A stretch of DNA of 57,241 bases from an uncultured Paenibacillus sp. (GTDB taxonomy: Bacteria; Bacillota; Bacilli; Paenibacillales; Paenibacillaceae): assembly GCA_927443375.1 (NCBI GenBank), contig CAKMKL010000179.1, positions 1 through 57,241 on the forward strand, given 5' to 3'. This document shows positions 44,369-52,662 of the stretch, in pieces (the stretch's first letter is position 1; the number at the start of each line of letters is the position of its first letter). A program made the translations under genes and the position numbers. Below the pieces are notes generated by a model that searched no databases, was not told the origin of the DNA, and worked only from the letters and a program-made list of their open reading frames with translations.

Positions 44369-45164
44369 GCCGGGGGCTGAGCGCCAGTTGAAGAATCACT
44401 CCAGCTTCGGCCAGGCGGTCCGCAATTCCCTGACAATGGCCTACCGGGGGCTGCTGAAAATCAAGCGTACCCCTGAGCAGCTGTTTGATGTTACGTTTCA
44501 GCCGATTATTTTCACCCTGATGTTTACCTATATCTTCGGCGGAGCGATCTCTGGTGACGTGGTTAGCTACTTGCCGGTAATCATCCCAGGAATTCTGGTG
44601 CAGACGGTCATCACCACCTCCATCGTCACTGGCGTACAACTGCGTGAGGATATGGAAAAAGGGGTGTTCGACCGCTTCAAATCACTGCCGATTTCGCGGA
44701 TTGCGCCACTGGCGGGAGCACTGCTCGCAGATACGGTCCGTTATACCATCGCAACGGTACTGACCTTTGTTATGGGGTATCTCATGGGTTATCGTCCTGA
44801 GGGCGGGATTGGGTATGTTGCAGTTGCTGCACTGCTGGTGATCGCCTGCTCTTGGGCTATCAGCTGGATCTTCGCGTTCTTCGGTGTAATCGCCCGTACG
44901 GCTTCAAGTGTGCAGGGGATATCCATGATTGTGCTGTTCCCGCTCACGTTCCTCTCCAACGCCTTTGTGCCGGTTGATACTATGCCTGACTGGCTCCAGT
45001 GGTTCGTCAAAATCAACCCGATTTCCCACCTGGTTACGGCAGTCCGTGAATTAGCTAATAGCGGAACGGCAGGGTCGGATCTCGTCTTTTCGCTGGTCGG
45101 TGCTGCTGTGATCGTGGCTATCTTCGCCCCGATTACCGTCCGCGCTTACATGCGCCGCACCTAA
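44352..45164 (+). CDS. DrrB-like ABC-2 permease
   Basis: 270 residues, six membrane segments, ABC-2 type. The FDVTFQPIIFTLMFTYIFGG and FLSNAFVPVDTMPDWLQWF segments and the closing NPISHLVTAVREL are characteristic of DrrB-like permeases. GGAGGGACAAC precedes the ATG inside drrA. It forms the membrane half of the exporter with the preceding ATPase and is followed by a terminator. Confidence 0.9.
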   Translation: MSTLIKPGAERQLKNHSSFGQAVRNSLTMAYRGLLKIKRTPEQLFDVTFQPIIFTLMFTYIFGGAISGDVVSYLPVIIPGILVQTVITTSIVTGVQLREDMEKGVFDRFKSLPISRIAPLAGALLADTVRYTIATVLTFVMGYLMGYRPEGGIGYVAVAALLVIACSWAISWIFAFFGVIARTASSVQGISMIVLFPLTFLSNAFVPVDTMPDWLQWFVKINPISHLVTAVRELANSGTAGSDLVFSLVGAAVIVAIFAPITVRAYMRRT

Positions 45165-45175
45165 TGTGGTACGCC

Positions 45176-45213
45176 AAAAAGCTTCTACAGCATCTGCTGC
45201 AGAAGCTTTTTTT
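45176..45213 (+). terminator. Intrinsic terminator of the DrrAB operon
   Basis: AAAAAGCTTCT with an inner CAGC/GCTG and AGAAGCTTTTTTT; seven T. Confidence 0.8.
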
Positions 45214-45256
45214 GCGGGATTGACAGATGATGGAATGAAGGGTATTATGATTTTGG

Positions 45257-45292
45257 ATTTAGTAATTTAGTAAATTAGTAAATTAGTAAATA
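45257..45292. repeat. Four tandem copies of an 8-bp AT-rich unit
   Basis: AGTAATTT, AGTAAATT, AGTAAATT, AGTAAATA lie in line at 45261-45292, ending 18 bases before a start codon. The array occupies the place expected of promoter or leader DNA. Confidence 0.7.
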
Positions 45293-45310
45293 CAATTGGA
45301 GCGTGTAGAG

Positions 45311-45790
45311 ATGAAAATTCCAACCACCCTAAAACATAAACCTGTGATCGTTTCCGAAAATTATGAGCAGGTAGACGGCCGTTATGCCGGCAACACTGAT
45401 GCCCAGGGGCTGTCCCTCGGCTTAGCCCAGTGGAATGACCGGGGAAAGGTCGATATCTCAGCCAAGGTATGGAGACATACAGGGGAGAAGTGGTCCAGAC
45501 AGTCGGAAGAGCTGCCGATGCACCGTGTGCTGGATCTGGCGATCCTGATCTGCAGAAGCAGCTTATATTTCCAGGATGCTTACCGTATGCCGAAAATGTA
45601 TGACCCGGAGAACACGACGATTGACCGCATCGGCCTGCAGGGAGATGCCATGAATGTGGCTGTGTGTACTGACAATCCAATGATTGATAATGATATTAAG
45701 CTGTTTGCCCAAGCGCTTGGCGAAGACGGTGAAATGATCGGGGAGCGGTTAAGTGTATTATCCCGTGTACTGAAGGAAATGGGCTATTAA
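45311..45790 (+). CDS. DUF6530-like protein
   Basis: 159 residues, soluble. VSENYEQVDGRYAGNTDAQG and GLAQWNDRGKVDISAKVWRHTGEKWSRQSEELP are typical of a small Bacilli family annotated DUF6530, function unknown. GGAG lies 9 nt before the ATG at 45311. Directly upstream is the 8-bp tandem array. A GIY-YIG-like gene follows 25 nt later. Confidence 0.7.
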   Translation: MKIPTTLKHKPVIVSENYEQVDGRYAGNTDAQGLSLGLAQWNDRGKVDISAKVWRHTGEKWSRQSEELPMHRVLDLAILICRSSLYFQDAYRMPKMYDPENTTIDRIGLQGDAMNVAVCTDNPMIDNDIKLFAQALGEDGEMIGERLSVLSRVLKEMGY

Positions 45791-45815
45791 GACTTCCGCA
45801 GAAGGAGAGAATAAT

Positions 45816-46175
45816 GTGGACAAGAGCAAACGTAAGGAGCTTCAAGAGGAATACAAGCAGATTAAAACCTACATGGGTGCCATCCAAATCACTAATAAGC
45901 TCAGCGGTAAAATCTATATCGACACCTTTTCCAATCTGAAGAACAAATGGTTTACCCTCCAGATGCAGCTGGATATGGGCCGGTTCGCAAATGCAGAGCT
46001 GCAAAAGGACTGGAAAGCGCTTGGGGCAGAGAATTTCAGCTATGAAGTGCTGGAGGAGAAGGAAACTGACGAAATCGCCGATGTGAAATGGGAATGCAAG
46101 GTAATGCTGAAACGGTGGCTGGAGGAATTGCAGCCCTATGAAGACAAAGGCTACAATAAACCACTGCAGAGATAA
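45816..46175 (+). CDS. Degenerate GIY-YIG family protein
   Basis: 119 residues. The domain outline fits GIY-YIG nucleases, but the signature reads GAIQIT ... KIYIDTFSNLKNKW, so the GIY and YIG triads are GAI and YID. The conserved Arg/Glu region is only partly recognisable. Nuclease activity is therefore doubtful. GAAGGAGAG lies before the GTG start. Probably co-transcribed with the DUF6530 gene; a strong terminator follows. Confidence 0.65.
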   Translation: MDKSKRKELQEEYKQIKTYMGAIQITNKLSGKIYIDTFSNLKNKWFTLQMQLDMGRFANAELQKDWKALGAENFSYEVLEEKETDEIADVKWECKVMLKRWLEELQPYEDKGYNKPLQR

Positions 46176-46181
46176 TAGGAC

Positions 46182-46224
46182 AAACGGCCGATAGGGCTCC
46201 CCCGGGAACACTAACGGCCGTTTT
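46182..46224 (+). terminator. Intrinsic terminator after the GIY-YIG-like gene
   Basis: AAACGGCCG (46182-46190) with CGGCCGTTT, then TTATT; loop carries a CCCCCGGG. Confidence 0.75.
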
Positions 46225-46330
46225 ATTATCTGTACACCAACACTCCAACATGAGATAGATCAGCATATACCGAAACTTCCAAATTTAGGATGCGTATTAA
46301 TGGGAGACACGTAAGAAGGAGGCATCGGGA

Positions 46331-46600
46331 ATGGCAAACGGAGCAAAAAGGTTTTTTAAGATTTTTTCCAAAAATATAAAAGAGTTAACAGCTGCAGCCC
46401 CCTATCAGGTGAATGGCCTGCGAGTGATCTGCGTGCACTGTCAATATGATAAATTCGATCATGGCTATGCGCAGTTGAATACCGCTTTACTAAGTTTCTT
46501 GAATCTTGATTTCGCCAACCGTTCAGCGAATATATTGACCTGCGACCGCTGCGGGTATGTTCATTGGTTTAACAAGGACATTAAGAAGGTGCGGACTTGA
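46331..46600 (+). CDS. Zinc-ribbon protein, 89 residues
   Basis: Small soluble protein with two CxxC pairs (CVHC, C34 and C37; CDRC, C71 and C74) that should bind one zinc ion. The segment between them (HGYAQLNTALLSFLNLDF) is typical of the short DNA-binding-like zinc-ribbon proteins of Bacilli. GAAGGAGGCATCGGG precedes the ATG. The next gene starts with a TTG overlapping its stop. Confidence 0.72.
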   Translation: MANGAKRFFKIFSKNIKELTAAAPYQVNGLRVICVHCQYDKFDHGYAQLNTALLSFLNLDFANRSANILTCDRCGYVHWFNKDIKKVRT

Positions 46601-47280
46601 ACAGCAAGCGCAAATTTGCCGGATTCGGTGCGTGTTTACTGTCGGTAAGCCTGTTGTCCACCTCATGTGATTCCAAGTCCGAAAAGCTGTCCGTTAAGGA
46701 AGCTGAAACAATTATTCAGGAGTTGCTGAGTCCGCAGGAAGCCAGTCTGGTTAGTGATCTGAAGGAGATTACACCCTCTGAGGTCTGGTCAGAGACCAAA
46801 CATCAGATTTTTAAAGACAGCAGCAGCCTAGAGACCTTTGTTGTCGCTGAAGGGAAGGCTGCAGTAGCAGGGAACGGATTTGGAGGGGCGGGTGTAACTA
46901 GTATGGTGCCCTACGATGTGAATAATGACGGGACTACGGATCTTGTATATGCCTATTCTTTCGGCTCCGGTATCCATCGCTCAGTGATCTCCTGGATGGA
47001 TTTAAATACAATGACTGAGTATTCTCCTCAAGGTAAGATAGAGCAGCCTGTTCGTGATTCAATACAAGCGAGCTTCCGCACCTATGATTTGATTTTGGAC
47101 AAAGGAAAAAATAAAATCGTCGTTTATCAGATTGTTAACAAGCAGAACAAAGAAGATGTCTATAAAGCTCTGCAGAAGTACCCCTCGAAAAAGGATATTC
47201 AATCGATGGACCTTAAACAGGAAGGTCTTCTCTACGTAGAGAATGATGTGCTGTTCTATGAAGCCGTAGACGTGAAGTAA
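46597..47280 (+). CDS. Lipoprotein of unknown function
   Basis: 227 residues with a signal peptide and a lipobox-like LSTSC (cysteine 24). YDVNNDGTTDLVYAYSFGSG resembles a calcium-binding FG-GAP/dockerin-like DxNxDGxxD loop. The TTG start overlaps the preceding stop and AAGGTG lies 6 nt upstream, indicating coupling. No enzyme motif recognised. Confidence 0.65.
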   Translation: MNSKRKFAGFGACLLSVSLLSTSCDSKSEKLSVKEAETIIQELLSPQEASLVSDLKEITPSEVWSETKHQIFKDSSSLETFVVAEGKAAVAGNGFGGAGVTSMVPYDVNNDGTTDLVYAYSFGSGIHRSVISWMDLNTMTEYSPQGKIEQPVRDSIQASFRTYDLILDKGKNKIVVYQIVNKQNKEDVYKALQKYPSKKDIQSMDLKQEGLLYVENDVLFYEAVDVK

Positions 47281-47314
47281 CTGCTTATATATAAATAGGT
47301 TTGGAGATGATTAC

Positions 47315-48028
47315 ATGTTCCTGCGAAGTGTGGAGATTCTACCGAAAAAGGATACGGATCTATCCCGCTATCCATTTACCATATCAGCCCTGAAAAATGT
47401 ACACCGTCTTGAATTCAAGACGAATGTTACCTTTCTGGTTGGCGAAAACGGCTCAGGAAAGTCCACACTGCTGGAGGCAGTAGCATATCAGTGCGGATTC
47501 AATACGGCAGGCGGAGGCAGGAACAATACTTACGAGGTAGATGCTTCCCATTCGGCGCTGGGAGATCACCTGCGTTTATCCTGGCTGCCCAAGGTAACGG
47601 ACGGTTTTTTTCTCAGGGCGGAGACCTTTTACCACTTTGCTTCACATATTGATACGATGCCTTCCAGCTTAAGGTATTATGGGGGGCAGTCTTTACATGA
47701 ACAGTCCCATGGTGAGGCGTTTTTGTCGCTGTTTAAGCACCGTTTCGGAAAAAAGGCGATCTATCTGCTGGATGAACCCGAAGCTGCGCTATCACCAGCC
47801 CGGCAATTGTCATTGCTCCGAATCATTAAGGATCTGGATCAAGAAGCCCAGTTTATCATCGCAACGCACTCCCCGATTCTCCTTGGCTATCCGGATGCCC
47901 AAATCCTGAACTTTGACAGTCAGCCTGTAGGGGAGATTCAGTATGAGGACACATTGCACTACATCCTAACCAGACGTTTTCTCGAAAACCGGAAGGCGGT
48001 ATTACGGGAGCTGTTCAGTGATGAATAG
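47315..48028 (+). CDS. SMC/RecF-like AAA ATPase
   Basis: 237 residues. N-terminal LVGENGSGKST (Walker A, 43-51), later the ABC-type YLLDEPEAALSPARQLSLL (Walker B with D-loop) and QFIIATHSPIL. The coiled-coil part is replaced by a short insert, as in the small single-chain ATPases annotated 'AAA family ATPase'. These are often found alone or in defence and repair clusters, but no partner nuclease gene is present here. Function is unassigned. Confidence 0.8.
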   Translation: MFLRSVEILPKKDTDLSRYPFTISALKNVHRLEFKTNVTFLVGENGSGKSTLLEAVAYQCGFNTAGGGRNNTYEVDASHSALGDHLRLSWLPKVTDGFFLRAETFYHFASHIDTMPSSLRYYGGQSLHEQSHGEAFLSLFKHRFGKKAIYLLDEPEAALSPARQLSLLRIIKDLDQEAQFIIATHSPILLGYPDAQILNFDSQPVGEIQYEDTLHYILTRRFLENRKAVLRELFSDE

Positions 48029-48096
48029 GTTCGTTATTAGGAGCCTGATCTCATATCAATAATAGATGGGTTATAGGGTGAATTTACTGTAAGCAG

Positions 48097-48122
48097 AAGC
48101 CGCGCATCGCGCGGCTTTTTTA
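48097..48122 (+). terminator. Intrinsic terminator of the ATPase gene
   Basis: AAGCCGCGC-ATC-GCGCGGCTT followed by T's. Confidence 0.85.
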
Positions 48123-48232
48123 TGCGGATATCGCCCGGAACTTAGACGGGATCTGCTCCCGTATAAGATTAGGAAGAAATAATTATCGGACTTTTACGAA
48201 TTTAATAATAATAAATATTATGAAAAAGAAGT

Positions 48233-48296
48233 AATTTTCACGAGATTGCATTTTTTGTTAGTCTAATTTTATTATGAATAGTTATACTAACAAAAA
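48233..48296. promoter_or_regulatory. Possible CodY box and inverted repeat upstream of opp
   Basis: AATTTTCACGAGATT (48233-48247) matches the CodY consensus AATTTTCWGAAAATT at 12 of 15 positions. Next to it, TTTTTGTTAGT (48252-48262) and ACTAACAAAAA (48286-48296) form perfect 11-bp arms around an AT-rich loop. Peptide importers are common CodY targets, which makes regulation plausible but not proven. The rest of the 495-nt gap (48029-48523) is AT-rich leader DNA with no gene. Confidence 0.4.
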
Positions 48297-48314
48297 TTGA
48301 ATTCCATTTTTTTC

Positions 48315-48356
48315 TTGACATGAAACAGTAATAAAATTACAATTGAAGCGGTTACA
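48315..48356 (+). promoter_or_regulatory. opp promoter with overlapping cre-like site
   Basis: TTGACA (48315-48320), 17-bp spacer, TACAAT (48338-48343). TTGAAGCGGTTACA (48343-48356), at the start point, fits the CcpA cre consensus TGWAANCGNTNWCA at 12 of 14 positions. Such a site would block transcription under carbon excess. The leader to the oppA start is about 170 nt long. Confidence 0.55.
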
Positions 48357-48523
48357 TAGGTATTATACGGGAATAAATGTTAGGTTGTGTGTTATTATTG
48401 TCAAATTGTGTTTGGTTTAAATTTAGGAGGTGAGTAGCCGGAAGTATCATATAGATAGAATAAATGATAACGAATTGATAACGTGTTAGGTTTATTTTGA
48501 GGAACATATTTAAGGGGGAACGC

Positions 48524-50683
48524 TTGAGGATGAAAAAGAAGAATGCTATTCTCGCGCTTATTCTGTCATTTGCTATGCTTTCGGTGACTGCATGCAACAA
48601 CAACTCCAATAATGCCAACGGCAATAGTGGCAGCGGCAATGACAGCAGCAAGCCTGCCAGTACCAATAGTGCGTCTAACACGAAGAATAATTCGGGAGAA
48701 TCCGCTCCTAAAAATGAAAGCGCTTCTGATCCTGAGATTAAGGCAGGAAGCTCGGTGACCATTTTCAATCCGAAGATGCCTACACTGGATCCGACGCAGT
48801 GGCAGGGCCAGATTCTTGTTGAACAAGGCACTCTGCTCGAAGGGCTGTATGGATACAATCAAAAAAATGAAATCGTCCCTAAGATTGCTACGGGATATAC
48901 AGTTTCTGAGGATAAAACGACCTGGACGTTCACCCTCCGGAAGGATGCCAAATGGTCCAACGGTGATCCGGTTACTGCTAATGATTTTTATTATTCCTAC
49001 ATGTACCAGCTGGATCCTAAGAATACGACCGCACAGCTGTGGCTTAGCGTACTTAATTTTGTAAAGAACTCTTACGCATATCACGCTGGGTCGGTAAGTA
49101 AAGAAGAAGTCGGACTCAAAGTAATTGATGATTATACCTTACAAATTACCACCACGCTGCCTCATGCCATTTTGGGAGATCTGGTGCTGGCCGGAGCGAT
49201 GCCGATGAATCCCAAGGTTGTTGACGCGCATCCGAGTGACTGGTTTGCACCAGAGAACTTTGTCAGCAACGGGCCGTATATGGTTAAATCGTTCACACCT
49301 AACGGAGAACTTGTAATGGTAAGCAATCCCAATTATGTGGGTGTGAAGGATCAGCTGAACCGCGGGAATGTAGAAACGATCCATGTACTCCCGGCCACAA
49401 CCGTGCCGGTAGAAGATTACATGGCTGGTAAAACCGAAGTAGCGCTGGTGCAGACCACATCGGATTTGCAGTATGTGAAGTCACATGATCTGAATTCAGA
49501 GCTGTTCACAGCACCAAACTATGCCATCAAGTACCTGGAATGGTCCAACCCGTCCAAGGAATCCCCGTACGACAAGAAGGAAATCCGCCAGGCGATTGCC
49601 AAAGCACTCCAGCGTAAACCGATTGTAGAATCGGTTCTGAATGGTATGGGCGGAGTAACCAATGTGTTCGCATCACCAGGCTGGCCGACGGAGAAGCTGG
49701 AAAAGGGAATTGAAGAGGATCTGGATGGAGCTAAACAGATGCTTAAGGATGCCGGATTTGAAGGCGGCAAAGGGTTGCCGAAGCTAATTCTGTATATTGG
49801 TGTTAAGCAAGTGGATCCGCAAGGGGAATCCATTGCCCTGGCGGTTGGTCAGGAATTGCAGCAGGGGCTGGGAATTACAACGGAAATCAAACAGTTGAAC
49901 GAAACCCAGTTCAATGCCTATCAATATAACGGCCCGCAAGCGGATGCCCAACCAGGATTTATCCTGGCTTCCGGGGCGACGAACTGGAGTGAACCGGGAA
50001 GTCTGGACATGGGTGCAACACAGCAGCTGTATTCCATAGGTACACTGGATGCACCGCTTGAGGCTACCCAGAATTTCGTGAACTGGAGCAAAGAAGTCTA
50101 CTATAAACCTGCTATTGAACAATACGGAGATCCTAATGACGCGAAGGTTGGCGTGGAATGGAGCGATTGGGCTAAGCTTGAACAGGCGGCCAAAGAAGAC
50201 ATCGCCTTCTTGGAAGATTGGACGGCGAAACAGCCTGCCGAGTGGCAGCCTTATCTGAAGCCGAAGGGAGTACCAACGGCTGCCGAACAGTGGCAACAGA
50301 TCGTGGATGTATGGAAGAAAGCGAAGACCAATGATGAGAAGCATGCCGCTTTTGTAAGTGCTTGGAGCTTCATTGCCCCGAATGCACCTGGTGGAAAGCT
50401 GAATCAGAATGCGCTGGATGTTCAGGTGTACTACAACAAAACCCAGTCAGATGATTTAAGAGACTTAAGAATGTGGCAGGCGGAGTTCGTCAATGCATTG
50501 ACAGTTGAAGATGCAGCACCATTCGCTGCTAAAGTTATCAATAACCTGATGGACAATGCTTACGCCATCCCGCTGTTCTATCAGCAGCAGTTCTTCCTGG
50601 TGAAGCCGGGCATTACGGGTGTGCAATCGAATCCTTGGGCATGGGGTAACTTCTACGGACTGCACTTCTTATCGGTAGAGTAG
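48524..50683 (+). CDS. oppA: Oligopeptide ABC transporter substrate-binding lipoprotein (OppA-like)
   Basis: 719 residues. Signal peptide with lipobox VTAC, an Asn/Ser-rich linker (about 30-80), then the SBP_bac_5 fold: LLEGLYGYNQ, WTFTLRKDAKWSNGDPVTANDF and the ISNGPYMVKS-like NGPYMV region. It captures peptides outside the cell for the OppBCDF importer. AAGGGGG lies 5-6 nt before the TTG at 48524; the ATG at 48530 is another possible start. A hairpin separates it from oppB, which usually keeps the binding protein in excess. Cargo specificity is not readable. Confidence 0.88.
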   Translation: MRMKKKNAILALILSFAMLSVTACNNNSNNANGNSGSGNDSSKPASTNSASNTKNNSGESAPKNESASDPEIKAGSSVTIFNPKMPTLDPTQWQGQILVEQGTLLEGLYGYNQKNEIVPKIATGYTVSEDKTTWTFTLRKDAKWSNGDPVTANDFYYSYMYQLDPKNTTAQLWLSVLNFVKNSYAYHAGSVSKEEVGLKVIDDYTLQITTTLPHAILGDLVLAGAMPMNPKVVDAHPSDWFAPENFVSNGPYMVKSFTPNGELVMVSNPNYVGVKDQLNRGNVETIHVLPATTVPVEDYMAGKTEVALVQTTSDLQYVKSHDLNSELFTAPNYAIKYLEWSNPSKESPYDKKEIRQAIAKALQRKPIVESVLNGMGGVTNVFASPGWPTEKLEKGIEEDLDGAKQMLKDAGFEGGKGLPKLILYIGVKQVDPQGESIALAVGQELQQGLGITTEIKQLNETQFNAYQYNGPQADAQPGFILASGATNWSEPGSLDMGATQQLYSIGTLDAPLEATQNFVNWSKEVYYKPAIEQYGDPNDAKVGVEWSDWAKLEQAAKEDIAFLEDWTAKQPAEWQPYLKPKGVPTAAEQWQQIVDVWKKAKTNDEKHAAFVSAWSFIAPNAPGGKLNQNALDVQVYYNKTQSDDLRDLRMWQAEFVNALTVEDAAPFAAKVINNLMDNAYAIPLFYQQQFFLVKPGITGVQSNPWAWGNFYGLHFLSVE

Positions 50684-50710
50684 TTACCAGAAATTGAATA
50701 GTCACCAATC

Positions 50711-50733
50711 AGGGGCACCTCTTCCGGTGCCCT
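50711..50733 (+). terminator. Intercistronic hairpin after oppA
   Basis: GGGGCACC-TCTTCC-GGTGCCCT, without a T-run. It is more likely an RNA-stability or partial termination element that raises oppA expression over the rest of the operon. Confidence 0.6.
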
Positions 50734-50757
50734 CTGACCGGTAAAGGAGGCGCGGGA

Positions 50758-51720
50758 ATGACTGTAGCAAAGTTTGTGTTAAAGCGAATCGTTCAAATTA
50801 TAATCACATTGATGCTGGTCATCACAGTCAGCTATATTATGATGTATTACTCGCCAGGCGGCTTCATGAACAGTAATATCATGGCTACCGTACTTGCTCC
50901 GCTGCAAGGGCAAAACCCTGTTCTTTATCATAAAATCATGGAACAATTCGAAAGCCGGTATGGCTTGAATTTGCCGCTTTGGCGTCAGATTCTGAAATAT
51001 ATATGGCATGAATTGACCTTCAATTTCGGGAATTCGATGCAGAACCCTTCCCTGAAAATTTCGGATCAGCTGAAGCAGTCTTTACCGATCAGTTCGCTGT
51101 TAGCCTTAGGTTCAGTGCTTCTGTCCGTAATTATTGGTGTTCCGCTAGGCATTATTGCCGCATTGAAACGGAATACATGGATTGATTACGTAGTGAGTTC
51201 GATCTCACTCGCGGGTCAAGCCATCCCTGCCTTTGTGCTGGCGGTAATAATGGTTCTGCTGTTCGGGGTTGTTTTTCAAGGGATATTGCCCGTAACGGGC
51301 TGGGGGACCTGGAAGGATGTCATTCTTCCGGTAATCTGTCTGGCTGCGGGGAACATCGGTGTGGTGGCCAGATACATGCGGGGTAGCCTGATCGAAACCT
51401 TGCGGCTGGATTACATCCGGACGGCCAAAGCCAAAGGAGTGAAATACTGGCCGATGGTTTTCAAGCATGGTGTTAAAAATTCACTGACTGCGATGATTAC
51501 CGTCATTGGACCCCAGTTTGCCTTTACGGTCATGGGAACAATCTGGGTTGAACAGATTTTCGCCATTCCGGGGCTCGGACAGGTGATGCAGTCGGCGTTC
51601 ACCAGTTTCGATTATCCGCTTGCGATCACTTCAGTCTTTTTGCTCGGTTCCATGATAATGGTCATCAATTTATTGGTGGATATCGTTTATGCCTTGATTG
51701 ACCCCCGGGTCAAATTATAA
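50758..51720 (+). CDS. oppB: Oligopeptide ABC transporter permease OppB-like
   Basis: 320 residues, six membrane segments. The EAA loop (GNIGVVARYMRGSLIETLRLDYIRTAKAKGVK in parts) contacts the ATPases. RIVQIIITLMLVITVSYIMMYYSPGG is a typical OppB/DppB start. AAAGGAGG lies before the ATG. It pairs with oppC, 41 nt downstream. Confidence 0.93.
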   Translation: MTVAKFVLKRIVQIIITLMLVITVSYIMMYYSPGGFMNSNIMATVLAPLQGQNPVLYHKIMEQFESRYGLNLPLWRQILKYIWHELTFNFGNSMQNPSLKISDQLKQSLPISSLLALGSVLLSVIIGVPLGIIAALKRNTWIDYVVSSISLAGQAIPAFVLAVIMVLLFGVVFQGILPVTGWGTWKDVILPVICLAAGNIGVVARYMRGSLIETLRLDYIRTAKAKGVKYWPMVFKHGVKNSLTAMITVIGPQFAFTVMGTIWVEQIFAIPGLGQVMQSAFTSFDYPLAITSVFLLGSMIMVINLLVDIVYALIDPRVKL

Positions 51721-51761
51721 ACCAATGGAATGCATACGATCTTAGGAGGGGGAGCGGGCAA

Positions 51762-52661
51762 TTGGCAAGCTCAGCTGTAATAAAGAAATCAGATGCTGTC
51801 GTAAAGAAAAGAACCTTTCATCGGTCTCCATTCTATCAGGGATGGAAACGCTTCAAAAACCATAAGCTTGCAGTTATCGGCATGGTCTGGGTTGTCCTTT
51901 TTTTGATTGCCGGGATTATTGGACCTTATGTAGCCCCTTATGATTATCGCACCGGAGATTTTTTGGCGATTAACCAAGGCCCTTCATGGCAGCATATCTT
52001 TGGTACAGATAATGTCGGGCATGATATGTTCAGCCAAATTCTGTACAGTGTCCGTAGTGCACTTATTATTGCCTTTGGAGCAACAGTAGTCAGCTTCGTG
52101 ATTGGAATAATCCTGGGCCTGTGGGCAGGCTTGCGCGGCGGGATCGCAGATATGATTATTATGCGTGCTGTGGATTTCATGATGACGCTGCCGGGATTTC
52201 TTTTTGCTCTGATACTGGTTATCATGTTAGGCCGCGGGTATACCTCGCTGATTCTTGCAATCGGTATTCCGGGCTGGGCGGGTTATGCAAGACTGATACG
52301 CAGTCTGGTGCTTGGGATGCGGGATGGTGAAATGGTAGAAGCGGCAAAAGCCCTGGGGGCTTCCCAGGCGCATATTGCTAGACGCTATATGTTGCCAAAT
52401 GTCATTGGCAGCATGGGAGTTGCCCTTGCGTTCGGAATACCCGGCGATCTCACACAGATTGCAGGTCTGAGCATCTTTGGCATGGGGCTTCAGCCGCCAA
52501 TCCCTTCGTTCGGGAATATGATTGCCCAAGCCAGCGACAATATTCTCGGCTTTCCGTGGCTGTTATATTTTCCGGCGGGCATCTTTGCCCTGACACTGCT
52601 GGCTTTTCTGTTTGTTGCAGACGGGCTTCAGGAAGCGTTCAGTCCGAAAGGGGGGAATTGA
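51762..52661 (+). CDS. oppC: Oligopeptide ABC transporter permease OppC-like
   Basis: 299 residues. A hydrophilic N-terminal tail precedes six membrane segments with the OppC insert HIFGTDNVGHDMFSQILYSVR and the EAA loop GEMVEAAKALGASQAHIARRYMLPN (split in the middle). The TTG start is backed by AGGAGGGGGAG. The oppD start lies 1 nt beyond its stop. Confidence 0.93.
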   Translation: MASSAVIKKSDAVVKKRTFHRSPFYQGWKRFKNHKLAVIGMVWVVLFLIAGIIGPYVAPYDYRTGDFLAINQGPSWQHIFGTDNVGHDMFSQILYSVRSALIIAFGATVVSFVIGIILGLWAGLRGGIADMIIMRAVDFMMTLPGFLFALILVIMLGRGYTSLILAIGIPGWAGYARLIRSLVLGMRDGEMVEAAKALGASQAHIARRYMLPNVIGSMGVALAFGIPGDLTQIAGLSIFGMGLQPPIPSFGNMIAQASDNILGFPWLLYFPAGIFALTLLAFLFVADGLQEAFSPKGGN

Positions 52662-52662
52662 C

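Noticed and set aside
47315-48028. Anti-phage defence system centred on the AAA ATPase
   Set aside because: No nuclease, reverse transcriptase or other effector gene is adjacent; the neighbours are a lipoprotein and the opp operon, and the ATPase has its own terminator.
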